DNA from: a bacterium
GTDB taxonomy: Bacteria; CG2-30-53-67; CG2-30-70-394
Reading direction: 5' to 3'
Length of the DNA stretch: 27,648 bases
Assembly (NCBI GenBank): GCA_024278555.1
Contig: JAJRSX010000211.1
Coordinates: forward strand, 1-27,648
Every line of letters begins with the position of its first letter. Position 1 is the stretch's first letter. Both the position numbers and the translations under genes were made by a program. Below the pieces are notes generated by a model, which saw only the letters and a list, made by a program, of their open reading frames with translations, searched no databases and was not told the DNA's origin. Below are positions 1 through 6,865 of the stretch, piece after piece.

Positions 1-1
1 G

Positions 2-1006
2 GTGGTCGCCTTTCAGCGGTACCTGACCAAGCTGACCTGGCCGATGACCGCGGTGGGGTGGTCTCTGTCGCTCTTCCAGCGCGGCGCCACCTCCATGGCG
101 CGGGTGGACGAGGTCTCCCGGGCGCGGCCGTCGGTGGAGGCGGAGGAGGGGGAGGTGGGCGAGGCGCTCTTCCCGATCGAGGCTAGCGACCTCACCTTCA
201 CTTACCCGGGGGCGGCGCGACCGGCGGTGGCGGAGGTGTCGCTACGGATCGAGGCCGGCGAGATGGTGGCCATCGTCGGGGGCGTGGGGGGCGGCAAGTC
301 GACCCTCCTGGCGCTCCTGGCCCGCCTCCACCCGGTGGCGCCGGGCCGGCTCGCCTTCGGCGGACTCGACGCGGCGCGGTGGCAACCGGCCGCCCTGCGC
401 GCTCGCCTCGGGGTGGTGCCGCAGGAGCCCTTTCTCTTCTCCCGCTCGATCGGGGAGAACATCGCCTACGGCCGCCCCGGCGCCAGCTGCGCGCAGGTGG
501 AGAAGGCGGCGGCCCGGGCGATGGTGGCGGACGAGATCCGACGGCTCCCCGGCGGCTTCGAGGCGCTCCTGGGCGAGCGCGGGGTCAACCTCTCCGGCGG
601 CCAGCGCCAGCGGGTCACCCTCGCCCGGGCGCTCCTGCGCGAGCCCGAGCTCCTGCTCCTCGACGACTGCCTCTCGGCGGTGTACACCACCACCGAAGAG
701 CGGATCCTCCACACCCTGCGCGAGGAGCGTGGCCGCCGCACCCTCATCTTCGCCACCCACCGCCTCTCGGCGGTGCGCGAGGCGGACCAGATCTGGGTGA
801 TGGAGGCGGGCCGGATCGTCGAGCGCGGCCGCCACGACGAGCTCATCGAGGCCGGCGGTGTCTACGCGCGCCTGTGGGAAAAAGGTACGGAGGGTGATGC
901 AGTCGCAGGGGAGCGGGGCGGGGAGGGCGGTCTCATCGCCCCCTCACAGCGGTGGCTGGCAGACGGCGTGGTGCAAATGGGGAGGCAGGGTGATGGCCAC
1001 GCTTAG
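2..1006 (+). CDS. ABC exporter half-transporter, ATP-binding part (5' partial; MdlA-like degenerate subunit)
   Basis: The reading frame is open to the window edge, so the membrane domain and true start lie upstream. What is visible is the end of an exporter membrane domain (about residues 1-35) and a complete nucleotide-binding domain. The Walker A is GGVGGGKST at residues 93-101, the signature LSGGQRQR is canonical (nt 590-613), and the H-loop reads FATHRLSAV. The Walker B ends LLLLDD, so the catalytic Glu is replaced by Asp. The D-loop is SAVYTTTE, with Tyr where SAVD is usual. An Asp in that position is known from the degenerate subunit of heterodimeric exporters such as MdlA/MdlB or TM287/288, and the next gene supplies the complementary subunit. 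About 38 residues of low-complexity tail follow the domain, and the stop codon touches an inverted-repeat element. Substrate (drug, lipid or peptide) cannot be told. Confidence 0.88.
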   Translation: MVAFQRYLTKLTWPMTAVGWSLSLFQRGATSMARVDEVSRARPSVEAEEGEVGEALFPIEASDLTFTYPGAARPAVAEVSLRIEAGEMVAIVGGVGGGKSTLLALLARLHPVAPGRLAFGGLDAARWQPAALRARLGVVPQEPFLFSRSIGENIAYGRPGASCAQVEKAAARAMVADEIRRLPGGFEALLGERGVNLSGGQRQRVTLARALLREPELLLLDDCLSAVYTTTEERILHTLREERGRRTLIFATHRLSAVREADQIWVMEAGRIVERGRHDELIEAGGVYARLWEKGTEGDAVAGERGGEGGLIAPSQRWLADGVVQMGRQGDGHA

Positions 1007-1130
1007 GAGTCTGTCGGACTTTCTCCGTAAGTGCCTGTTTGTATTGAAAGTGTATTTTTGGACGCTGAAACGCGAACGTAATGGTTTCAATGAGTTACAA
1101 GGTCTTTTCGGACTGGGTCCGACAGAGTCC
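1006..1130. repeat. 125-bp MITE-like inverted-repeat element
   Basis: The segment is bounded by GGAGTCTGTCGGAC (1006-1019) and GTCCGACAGAGTCC (1117-1130), which are reverse complements at 13 of 14 positions. The interior is visibly more AT-rich than the surrounding DNA and carries no ORF. The left arm starts on the last base of the upstream ABC gene's stop codon. This has the form of a small non-autonomous transposable element; no target duplication was identified and no transposase is in the window. Confidence 0.55.
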
Positions 1131-1325
1131 CAGGGTCGCCGGTCCATCTTTCCAGGGAAAACCACGAAGACCATGAAGAGGATCCGCGAAGATCACTGTT
1201 GATGCCGGAAGCCGTGTAGGAGCGGGTTGTACCCGCGATCCGCGCCGCTGGCGCGGCCGGCCCGTTGGGCCGGGGTCGGGGGTACCCCCCCCTCCTGCCA
1301 CGAGCTGAAATCTCCCCCCGCCCCC
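1131..1325. other. Intergenic spacer between the two ABC genes
   Basis: This stretch has no convincing gene. It contains the sequence AAAACCACGAAGACCATGAAG at about 1158, which resembles the ends of the CACGAA-type repeats found elsewhere in the window, and a REP-like palindrome at 1216-1242. A run of C residues precedes the start of the next gene. No clear promoter or terminator was recognised. Confidence 0.4.
1216..1242 (+). repeat. REP-like palindrome (GTAGGAGCGGG type), copy 1
   Basis: The sequence begins GTAGGAGCGGG, has a short centre, and continues CCCGCGATCC. The GTAGGAG head followed by an imperfect G/C stem is the layout of GTAG-type REP sequences known from gammaproteobacteria, which are mobilised by RAYT (TnpA-REP) proteins. 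Similar elements occur at 15274-15298 (opposite strand) and 19288-19314. No RAYT gene is in the window. Confidence 0.55.
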
Positions 1326-3128
1326 ATGTCCCCTCCAACCGCCCCCACCTATCTCGCCGCCGACTCGGTGGCCGACCGGCCGCCGGATCTGGCGATCGTC
1401 CGGCGGCTTGGTGCCTACCTCGGGCGGCGGCGGGGGCTGCTGGTGGCGTGTCTGGTCCTGGTGCTGGTCTCCTCGGCCGCGGTGACCGCCGGGCCGTGGC
1501 TCCTCGGGCGGGCGGTGGACCGGGGGCTGGTGGCGGGCGATCGCCACGCCCTCCTGGTCCTGGCCCTGCTCATGCTTGCGGTGCAGGGGGTGCGCACCGT
1601 CACCAGCGTTGCCGAGGGGCTCCTCTTCGCCATCCTCGGCCAGGGGGTCCTCCACGACCTGCGGCAGGACCTCTTCGCCCGCGTCCAGTCGCTCCCCACC
1701 CCCTTTTTCGATCGCCACCCGGTGGGCCGCTTGGTCACCCGGCTCACCAACGACATCGCGGCGCTGGGCGAGCTCTTCGCCCCGTCGGTGGTGAGCGTGG
1801 CGGTGAACGTGGTGGTGATCGTCTCGGTCTCCACCGCCCTCTTCCTCCTCGACCCGCTGCTCGCCGCCACCGCCTTCCTCCTCTTCCCGGTCCTGGTGGC
1901 GGTGACCCTCTATTTCGGCAGCCGCATCCGATCGGTCTTTCGCGACGTGAAGGGGAGGCTGGCGCGGATCAACGCGGGGCTCGGGGAGCTGATCCCGGGG
2001 ATGCGGGTGGTGCAGCTCTTTGGCCGCGAGGCGGACGAGGGCGACCGCTTCACCAAGCTCAACGGTGCCTACCGCGATGCCCAGCTCCGGGGGGTGCGCT
2101 ACAACGCCCTCCTCCACCCCCTGGTGCAGATCTGCGCCGGCGGCACGGTGGCGGCGCTGCTCCTCCTCGGCGGCTGGCGGGTCCACTCGGGGGTGATCAC
2201 CGTCGGCACCCTGGTCGCCTTCCTCACCTACGCCCAGCACCTCTTCCAGCCGGTGCGCGGGGTGATCGAGAAGTACAACCTCTTCCAGACCGCGATGGCC
2301 TCGGCGGAGCGGATCTTTCTCCTGCTGGACGAGGAGCCCGAGGCCGGGTGGGGCGAGGCTGCCGCCGGTGGTGGCCCCAACGGCGAGGCGGCGGCCCTGC
2401 CCGCCCGCCTGGAGGGGGCGATCCGCTTTTCCGATGTCCACCTCACCTACGAGGGGGGGGTCGCCGCCCTCTCCGGCCTCGACTTTGCGGTGGCGCCGGG
2501 GGAGGTGGTCGCCCTGGTAGGGCCGACCGGGGCGGGCAAGTCGACGGTGGCGAGCCTCCTCCTGCGCCTCTTCGAGCCGACCTCCGGCACCATCGAAATC
2601 GACGGTCGGCCGCTCACCGACTACCCCAAGGGGTTCCTCCGCCGGCGGGTCGGGCTGATCGGCCAGGAGGTCTTTCTCTTCGACGCCACCCTGCGCGAGA
2701 ACCTCTGCCTCTTCCGCGAGGTGGAGGAGGCGCGGCTCATGGAGGCGATCCACCGGGTCGGCCTGCAGGAGGTGGTGGCCAGGCTGCCCGAGGGGCTGGA
2801 GGCGCGGGTGGGGGAGCGCGGCGGCCGCCTATCACTCGGCGAGCGCCAGCTCATCGCCTTTGGGCGCTTCCTCCTCTACGACCCGGATATCCTGGTCCTG
2901 GATGAGGCGACCGCCTCCATCGACCGGACCACCGAGCGCACCATCCAGCACGCCCTGGAGGTGGCTGCCCAGGGGCGCACCACGGTGATCATCGCCCACC
3001 GGCTGGAGACCGTGCGCCACGCGGACCGGGTGGTGGTTCTGGAGGGGGGCAAGAAGGTCGGGGAGGGGAAGCCGGAGCGGTTGCTCGGGGTCCTGGAGGC
3101 GGAGGGGTTGGGGACGCCGCGACCGTAG
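1326..3128 (+). CDS. ABC exporter, full-length half-transporter (MdlB-like partner subunit)
   Basis: The gene encodes about 600 residues: an N-terminal six-helix exporter membrane domain (to about residue 340) and a C-terminal ATPase domain. The Walker A is GPTGAGKST, the Walker B is LVLDEATASID with the catalytic Glu intact, and the H-loop is IIAHRLETV. The signature motif reads LSLGERQL rather than LSGGQ. An altered signature in this subunit combined with a Walker-B Asp in the upstream subunit is what a heterodimer with one degenerate ATP site should show. I chose the ATG at 1326; the frame is open further upstream, but that part is low-complexity and overlaps the REP-like repeat. Likely a heterodimeric multidrug or lipid exporter; substrate unknown. 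Confidence 0.88.
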   Translation: MSPPTAPTYLAADSVADRPPDLAIVRRLGAYLGRRRGLLVACLVLVLVSSAAVTAGPWLLGRAVDRGLVAGDRHALLVLALLMLAVQGVRTVTSVAEGLLFAILGQGVLHDLRQDLFARVQSLPTPFFDRHPVGRLVTRLTNDIAALGELFAPSVVSVAVNVVVIVSVSTALFLLDPLLAATAFLLFPVLVAVTLYFGSRIRSVFRDVKGRLARINAGLGELIPGMRVVQLFGREADEGDRFTKLNGAYRDAQLRGVRYNALLHPLVQICAGGTVAALLLLGGWRVHSGVITVGTLVAFLTYAQHLFQPVRGVIEKYNLFQTAMASAERIFLLLDEEPEAGWGEAAAGGGPNGEAAALPARLEGAIRFSDVHLTYEGGVAALSGLDFAVAPGEVVALVGPTGAGKSTVASLLLRLFEPTSGTIEIDGRPLTDYPKGFLRRRVGLIGQEVFLFDATLRENLCLFREVEEARLMEAIHRVGLQEVVARLPEGLEARVGERGGRLSLGERQLIAFGRFLLYDPDILVLDEATASIDRTTERTIQHALEVAAQGRTTVIIAHRLETVRHADRVVVLEGGKKVGEGKPERLLGVLEAEGLGTPRP

Positions 3129-3158
3129 ATGTCGGGTCGGAGCGCAGCGCGCCCGGGT

Positions 3159-3662
3159 TCACGACTCGGGCGACGCCTTCACCTGCGGCTTCGCCGCCGC
3201 GGCCACCGGCTCGCCGCTCACCAGCCTCCACAGCCGGTCGCGCTGCGCCTCGGTGAGGAGCCTCTGCCCCGCCTCGGCGCTCTGCAACACGCTCGCCCGG
3301 AGCTCCGCCTTCAGGTTGCGCATCTGCGCGAGGATCGTCTCCACCTGCGCCTCGTCCGCGCTGGTGCCGGTGATCGCCTCCTGGAGCTGCTGGCGCGCCT
3401 CGTCGAGGCGGTGGCGGATCGCCTCCTCCTGGACCCGCTGGCTGCGGTATCGCTCGCGGATCTGGGCTACCTGCGCGTCGCTCAGGCCGAGCCTCTTGGC
3501 ATTGAGCAGCGCGGTGAAATAATAGTTGCCCTGCACACCGGTCACCCCCGCACCGCCCCCCATGGAGCAGCCGCCGATGGAGCAGCCGCCGGGACCGCAG
3601 GCGGCGGCGGGCAGGGTGAGGGCAAGGGAGAGAAGAGCGACGAAAAGGGTGGCACGGACCAT
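3159..3662 (-). CDS. Spy/CpxP-like periplasmic LTxxQ protein, Cys-rich N-terminus
   Basis: The product is 167 residues with an N-terminal hydrophobic signal (about residues 4-21) and a small cysteine/glycine/methionine patch just after it (C22, C27, C32 within CGPGGC, GGCSMGGG). The remainder looks almost entirely helical and contains LSDAQVAQIRERY and LLTEAQRDRLWRL, the paired L[ST]xxQ motifs of the Spy/CpxP/heavy-metal-resistance group of periplasmic chaperones and metal sensors. The start at 3662 is preferred over an in-frame ATG at 3686 because GGAGG lies 5 nt upstream. A lipoprotein cleavage before C22 is possible but the lipobox (AAAC) is weak. It is convergent with the ABC gene and divergent from glutaredoxin. 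Role inferred: envelope or metal stress. Confidence 0.7.
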   Translation of the reverse strand: MVRATLFVALLSLALTLPAAACGPGGCSIGGCSMGGGAGVTGVQGNYYFTALLNAKRLGLSDAQVAQIRERYRSQRVQEEAIRHRLDEARQQLQEAITGTSADEAQVETILAQMRNLKAELRASVLQSAEAGQRLLTEAQRDRLWRLVSGEPVAAAAKPQVKASPES

Positions 3663-3729
3663 GGCCGCCTCCAGGCAGGGTGGCATTCAAAGAGCGGATC
3701 AAATACAAGGCGTGTGGGAATTAGAGACT

Positions 3730-3987
3730 ATGAGCAGGGTAGAGATTTATACAACTCGCATCTGTCCCTACTGCCGCCGGGCAAAGGCGCTCCTGGAGAA
3801 GAAGGGGGCCGCCTACGAGGAGATCGACGTCTCCGACGACGACGCCCTGCGCGCCCGCATGGTCGAGCTCGCCGGTGGCCGCCGGACCGTGCCGCAGATC
3901 TTCATCGACGGCCGCCCCATCGGCGGCTCGGACGACCTCTACGCCCTGGAGCAGGCGGGGCGCCTCGACGCCCTGTTGGGGGGGTAG
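3730..3987 (+). CDS. grxC: Glutaredoxin (GrxC-like)
   Basis: An 85-residue thioredoxin-fold protein of the expected length. The redox centre is CPYC (residues 11-14), followed by the cis-proline motif TVPQIFIDG and the GG-S/D-D glutathione-binding motif GGSDDLYAL. Members reduce disulfides and glutathione-mixed disulfides in the cytoplasm using glutathione. The frame is open upstream but ATG at 3730 begins the standard glutaredoxin N-terminus (MSRVEIYTT). It is divergent from the Spy-like gene, with 67 bp between the starts, and convergent with the cytochrome oxidase operon. Confidence 0.93.
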   Translation: MSRVEIYTTRICPYCRRAKALLEKKGAAYEEIDVSDDDALRARMVELAGGRRTVPQIFIDGRPIGGSDDLYALEQAGRLDALLGG

Positions 3988-4048
3988 GGGAAGGGGGAGG
4001 GCCGATCACCTCCCGTTGGCGAGCGCCCCGGCAGTGGCTCGGGCTCCA

Positions 4049-4071
4049 GGCCGACCCGCCCTGGGTCGGCC
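4049..4071. terminator. Hairpin between convergent grxC and oxidase operon
   Basis: GGCCGACCC (4049-4057) and GGGTCGGCC (4063-4071) form a perfect 9-bp stem with a 5-nt loop. It lies between two convergent transcription units and so could stop transcription from both sides. No T-tract follows on either strand, so a classical intrinsic terminator is not proven. Confidence 0.45.
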
Positions 4072-4088
4072 GCCCACCGGCTGCCACC

Positions 4089-4370
4089 CTACTTGCCCAT
4101 GAAGTAGAACCAGCCGCCCTTCTGGTCCTGGTACTCGCCGTTGGCGTCGCGCCGTTGCCACTCCTGGGTCTCGATGTTGCGGCCCTGCCAGAGGTCTTGC
4201 TGCATCCGGTGGCTGTCGGCGTTCCAGTCGAAGAGGTCGCGGGCGAAGAAGGTGCCGACGTAGTTGAAGGCGGTCACCATGAAGGCGGCGTAATAGAGGA
4301 CCAGCCACCACGGCACCTTGCTCCCCTGGTAGCCGATGGTGTCTTGCTTGTGCTCTTCGTGGAGGCTCAT
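4089..4370 (-). CDS. Small one-helix membrane protein, last gene of cbb3-type oxidase operon (possible CcoP anchor)
   Basis: The product is 93 residues with a charged N-terminus, one strong transmembrane segment (about residues 19-42, beginning SKVPWWLVLYY) and a polar C-terminal part rich in Q, D and W. No haem motif is present. I chose the ATG at 4370 because AGGAG stands 6 nt upstream; the in-frame ATG at 4400 has no ribosome site. The pattern of Pro followed by WWL and aromatic residues at the start of the helix recalls the N-terminal anchor of CcoP (NPLPRWW-type). With the dihaem cytochrome encoded first in the operon, this could be the detached membrane anchor of a split CcoP. That is inference; family not recognised with certainty. 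Confidence 0.65.
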   Translation of the reverse strand: MSLHEEHKQDTIGYQGSKVPWWLVLYYAAFMVTAFNYVGTFFARDLFDWNADSHRMQQDLWQGRNIETQEWQRRDANGEYQDQKGGWFYFMGK

Positions 4371-4392
4371 GGGTTTCTCCTGATCTGGGTCT

Positions 4393-4710
4393 TCATCCAT
4401 GGTAGAGAATTGTGCCGGTGCGGGCGTGCTCGGCGTCGAGCTCGGCCTCGTGCTCCAGCAGCCAGTACTTGGGCCCTTCGACATCACGGTAGTGGCCCTG
4501 GAGGTAGGACCAGATGAAGAGGCAGAGGTAGCCGACCGCCACCACCAGGTAGGTGGAGACGGAGATCAGGGCAAAGCCCTCGATCTCGTTACTCAGCATC
4601 GTGCGGATGAACTCGACGATCTTGAAGAGGAAGCCCATCCCGGCACAGACCACCACCAGGACGGCGAACCAGGTGAGGACCCGGCTGTCACGGATTCTAG
4701 GTGCTTGCAT
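4393..4710 (-). CDS. Two-helix membrane protein of cbb3-type oxidase operon
   Basis: The product is 105 residues with two predicted membrane helices (about residues 11-35 and 46-70) and a C-terminal tail of about 35 residues rich in E, D, H and Y. The start is fixed by a TAATG overlap with the ccoO stop codon: the ATG at 4708-4710 shares one base with it, which indicates translational coupling. It occupies the position where ccoQ often lies, but it is longer than typical CcoQ and has two helices instead of one. I do not recognise the family. Tight operon placement suggests an accessory subunit or assembly factor of the oxidase. Confidence 0.7.
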   Translation of the reverse strand: MQAPRIRDSRVLTWFAVLVVVCAGMGFLFKIVEFIRTMLSNEIEGFALISVSTYLVVAVGYLCLFIWSYLQGHYRDVEGPKYWLLEHEAELDAEHARTGTILYHG

Positions 4711-5369
4711 TACCGTGCCCCCGCGGCGTTGAGGTTGTAGAGGGTGGCCGGGTACTCCTCCAACCAGCTCCCAAGCCACTGAACAAAGGTGATGATGGCA
4801 ATCCCCCGCTCATTGAGCACGTAGCGGTCCGGCTCCGCCTCGGTGGGAGCCGCCTCGTAGAACCACGGGTAGCGCGGCATCACCGAGGTGGGGGCGATGT
4901 CGGGCGGGTTCCAGAAGTGGGCGACGTGCCAGTCGTTGGTGTGTTTGCCGTGCTCGCGGATCAGGTCCGGCCCGACCCGCCGGGTGCCGAAGAGCTGCGG
5001 GAACTCGAGGGCGTTGGCGTACTCGGCGGCCACGGAGACGGGCCCAAAGCGGATCGACTCGTTGGAGACCGGGCGGACGTACTGGGAGTGGCAGTGCCAG
5101 CACGCCTCGGCGACGTAGATGTCGCGGCCGAGGCGCAGGGCCTTGGCGTAGGAGACCGGGGTCACCCCCGCCGGGTAGTACCGCTTGAAGGCGTCGGGAA
5201 ACATCTCCGCGAGCTGGGCGAACTCCGGGATCATCTCCTGGCTGACCTGCTCCAGGGGCTGATAGGGGATGTCGCGCATGTGGACAAAGGGCATCCACGC
5301 CATGACGAAGACGGAGACGCCGAAGAAGGCGACCCCAGCGATGAGAAAGACCGTCGAGAACCGTTCCAT
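4710..5369 (-). CDS. ccoO: cbb3-type cytochrome c oxidase subunit II (monohaem cytochrome c)
   Basis: The 219-residue product has one N-terminal membrane anchor (about residues 5-26) and a periplasmic monohaem domain. The haem attachment site is CWHCH at residues 90-94, preceded by GRDIYVAEA, and the Met ligand is probably M164 in TSVMPRYPW. The stretches RVGPDL, NDWHVAH and the MPRYPW block are hallmarks of CcoO, which passes electrons to the CcoN catalytic subunit. The start at 5369 has a strong ribosome site (GGAGGGAGG) and follows the ccoN stop by 13 nt. The stop overlaps the next start by one base. Confidence 0.93.
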   Translation of the reverse strand: MERFSTVFLIAGVAFFGVSVFVMAWMPFVHMRDIPYQPLEQVSQEMIPEFAQLAEMFPDAFKRYYPAGVTPVSYAKALRLGRDIYVAEACWHCHSQYVRPVSNESIRFGPVSVAAEYANALEFPQLFGTRRVGPDLIREHGKHTNDWHVAHFWNPPDIAPTSVMPRYPWFYEAAPTEAEPDRYVLNERGIAIITFVQWLGSWLEEYPATLYNLNAAGAR

Positions 5370-5382
5370 CTTTCCTCCCTCC

Positions 5383-6813
5383 TTAGGCTGCCTGCGGGGC
5401 CGTGACGTAGAGGCGCGAGCGCGCCCCGCGAGCGGTCATCCACATGTTGTAGGCGAAGATGAACTGGCCGACGATGATCATCGTCCCGGAGATGGTGCGC
5501 ACCAGCCAGAAGGGCGTCGAGGAGATCAAGGACTGCTCCCACGGCGCCAGCGCCTGCCACTCATACCCCTGGATGAGGCCGGCGATGATCAGGTCCCAGA
5601 ACATGATGAACATGCCGACCGCCGTGAGCCAGAAGTGCCAGTGGTTGAGGCGCGGGTTGTACCATTCGTTGCCGGTGAGCTTCGGCCACAGGTGGACCAT
5701 GACCCCGAGGATCCAGAAGCCGAAGACGCCGAACATGATGAGGTGGGAGTGGCCCACCACCCAGTCGGTGAAGTGGATGATCTTTTGCACCGTCAACGTC
5801 ACCTGTACCGCGCACTGGAGGCAGGTGGTGAAGTAGAAGATCATCGCCGTGTAGAACCAGCGGATCGGCAGGTTATCGCGCAGGAATTGGCCGGAGCCGA
5901 CGATGGTGGCGAAGAAGTTGACCACCACCGTGGTCACCACCACCTCCACCGCAATGGTGGAGATCACCGCTCCGTACTGGGCGTACATGGGGATCGGCGA
6001 CCAGAGGAAGTGGTGCACGCCGTTGAGGGGATAGAAGAAGGCGAGGGCCCAGAAGCCGATGAGCGACAGGCCGTGGGACCAGATCGGCTTCTTCAGGATC
6101 AGGGGCACGAAGTAGTACATCAGCCCCCACCCCATGGGGGTGACGAAGAGGCCCACGAGGTCGTGGATGAACAGCCCGGTGACCGCTGCTCCCGAGGCGC
6201 CGGGGAGGAAGTACTCGGGGAAGAAGTTGCCCATCACGTAGGTGAGCGCCGTCCACACGAAGCCGGCGGAGAAGTACCAGAGGCTCACGTACATCGCCTT
6301 CGACTTCGAGAGGATGATCGGCGTGTAGTAGTTGATGGACACCAGGAGGAAGCCGATCACCACCAGGATGTCCACCGGCGCCCATGTCATGTCGGTGAGG
6401 TTGAACGCTCCCGGGCGGAAGCCGGTGGGGGTCTCACCCCACTCCAAGGCCTGGGCATGGCCGGCGAGGAGGCCGGTGAAGGTGAGGAGGACGATCGCCT
6501 GCCAGACCCAGAAGAGGAGCCAGCTAAAGCGGTTGAAGAGGAGCGGCCGGCCGGTGAGGCGCGGGATCGCCCAGGTCAGGCCGGCAAGCAGGCCGTTGAC
6601 CAGGAAGCCGTAGGCAATGAGGTTGGTGTGGATCAACCGCACCCGGCCCGGCGACAGGAGCTCGGTCTTCGGGAAGGGGTAGGCCTGGAGAAATTGGAGG
6701 GAGAAGAAGAACCCTCCCATGAGCGAGATCAGGAACCAGGCCATGGAGGCGATGATCATCGCCTTGACCAGCCCTTCATCCACCAGGGGTCGCGTTGCAG
6801 TTTGGGACGACAT
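5383..6813 (-). CDS. ccoN: cbb3-type haem-copper oxidase catalytic subunit I
   Basis: A 476-residue polytopic membrane protein with about twelve helices. The six metal-ligand histidines can be placed by comparison with the known P. stutzeri CcoN: H62 (RLIHTN) and H357 for low-spin haem b, H355 (VGHSH) for haem b3, and H217, H267 and H268 for CuB. The His-linked tyrosine expected six residues before the HH pair is present as Y261, which favours an oxygen reductase over a nitric oxide reductase. The motifs are nevertheless unlike the standard ones: FIHDLVG replaces YGHNAVG and GVHHFLW replaces GPHHLHY. The conserved Glu expected near residue 333 reads as Gln by my alignment. The start has an excellent AAGGAGG site. 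Confidence 0.92.
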   Translation of the reverse strand: MSSQTATRPLVDEGLVKAMIIASMAWFLISLMGGFFFSLQFLQAYPFPKTELLSPGRVRLIHTNLIAYGFLVNGLLAGLTWAIPRLTGRPLLFNRFSWLLFWVWQAIVLLTFTGLLAGHAQALEWGETPTGFRPGAFNLTDMTWAPVDILVVIGFLLVSINYYTPIILSKSKAMYVSLWYFSAGFVWTALTYVMGNFFPEYFLPGASGAAVTGLFIHDLVGLFVTPMGWGLMYYFVPLILKKPIWSHGLSLIGFWALAFFYPLNGVHHFLWSPIPMYAQYGAVISTIAVEVVVTTVVVNFFATIVGSGQFLRDNLPIRWFYTAMIFYFTTCLQCAVQVTLTVQKIIHFTDWVVGHSHLIMFGVFGFWILGVMVHLWPKLTGNEWYNPRLNHWHFWLTAVGMFIMFWDLIIAGLIQGYEWQALAPWEQSLISSTPFWLVRTISGTMIIVGQFIFAYNMWMTARGARSRLYVTAPQAA

Positions 6814-6865
6814 GACTCCTCCTTACGACGATGCGCTTGCTGAACCGTGGGGTGCGCGGCAGTGG

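Noticed and set aside
1095-2753. 552-residue minus-strand frame opposite the second ABC gene
   Set aside because: Antisense shadow with Glu/Gly/His-rich low-complexity sequence.
5383-6813. Catalytic subunit considered as nitric oxide reductase NorB
   Set aside because: The active-site Tyr six residues before the HH pair is present and the neighbour is a clear CcoO, both favouring an oxygen reductase.
5269-6843. 524-residue plus-strand frame opposite ccoN
   Set aside because: Acidic, His/Glu-rich shadow of a certain membrane protein gene; no family resemblance.
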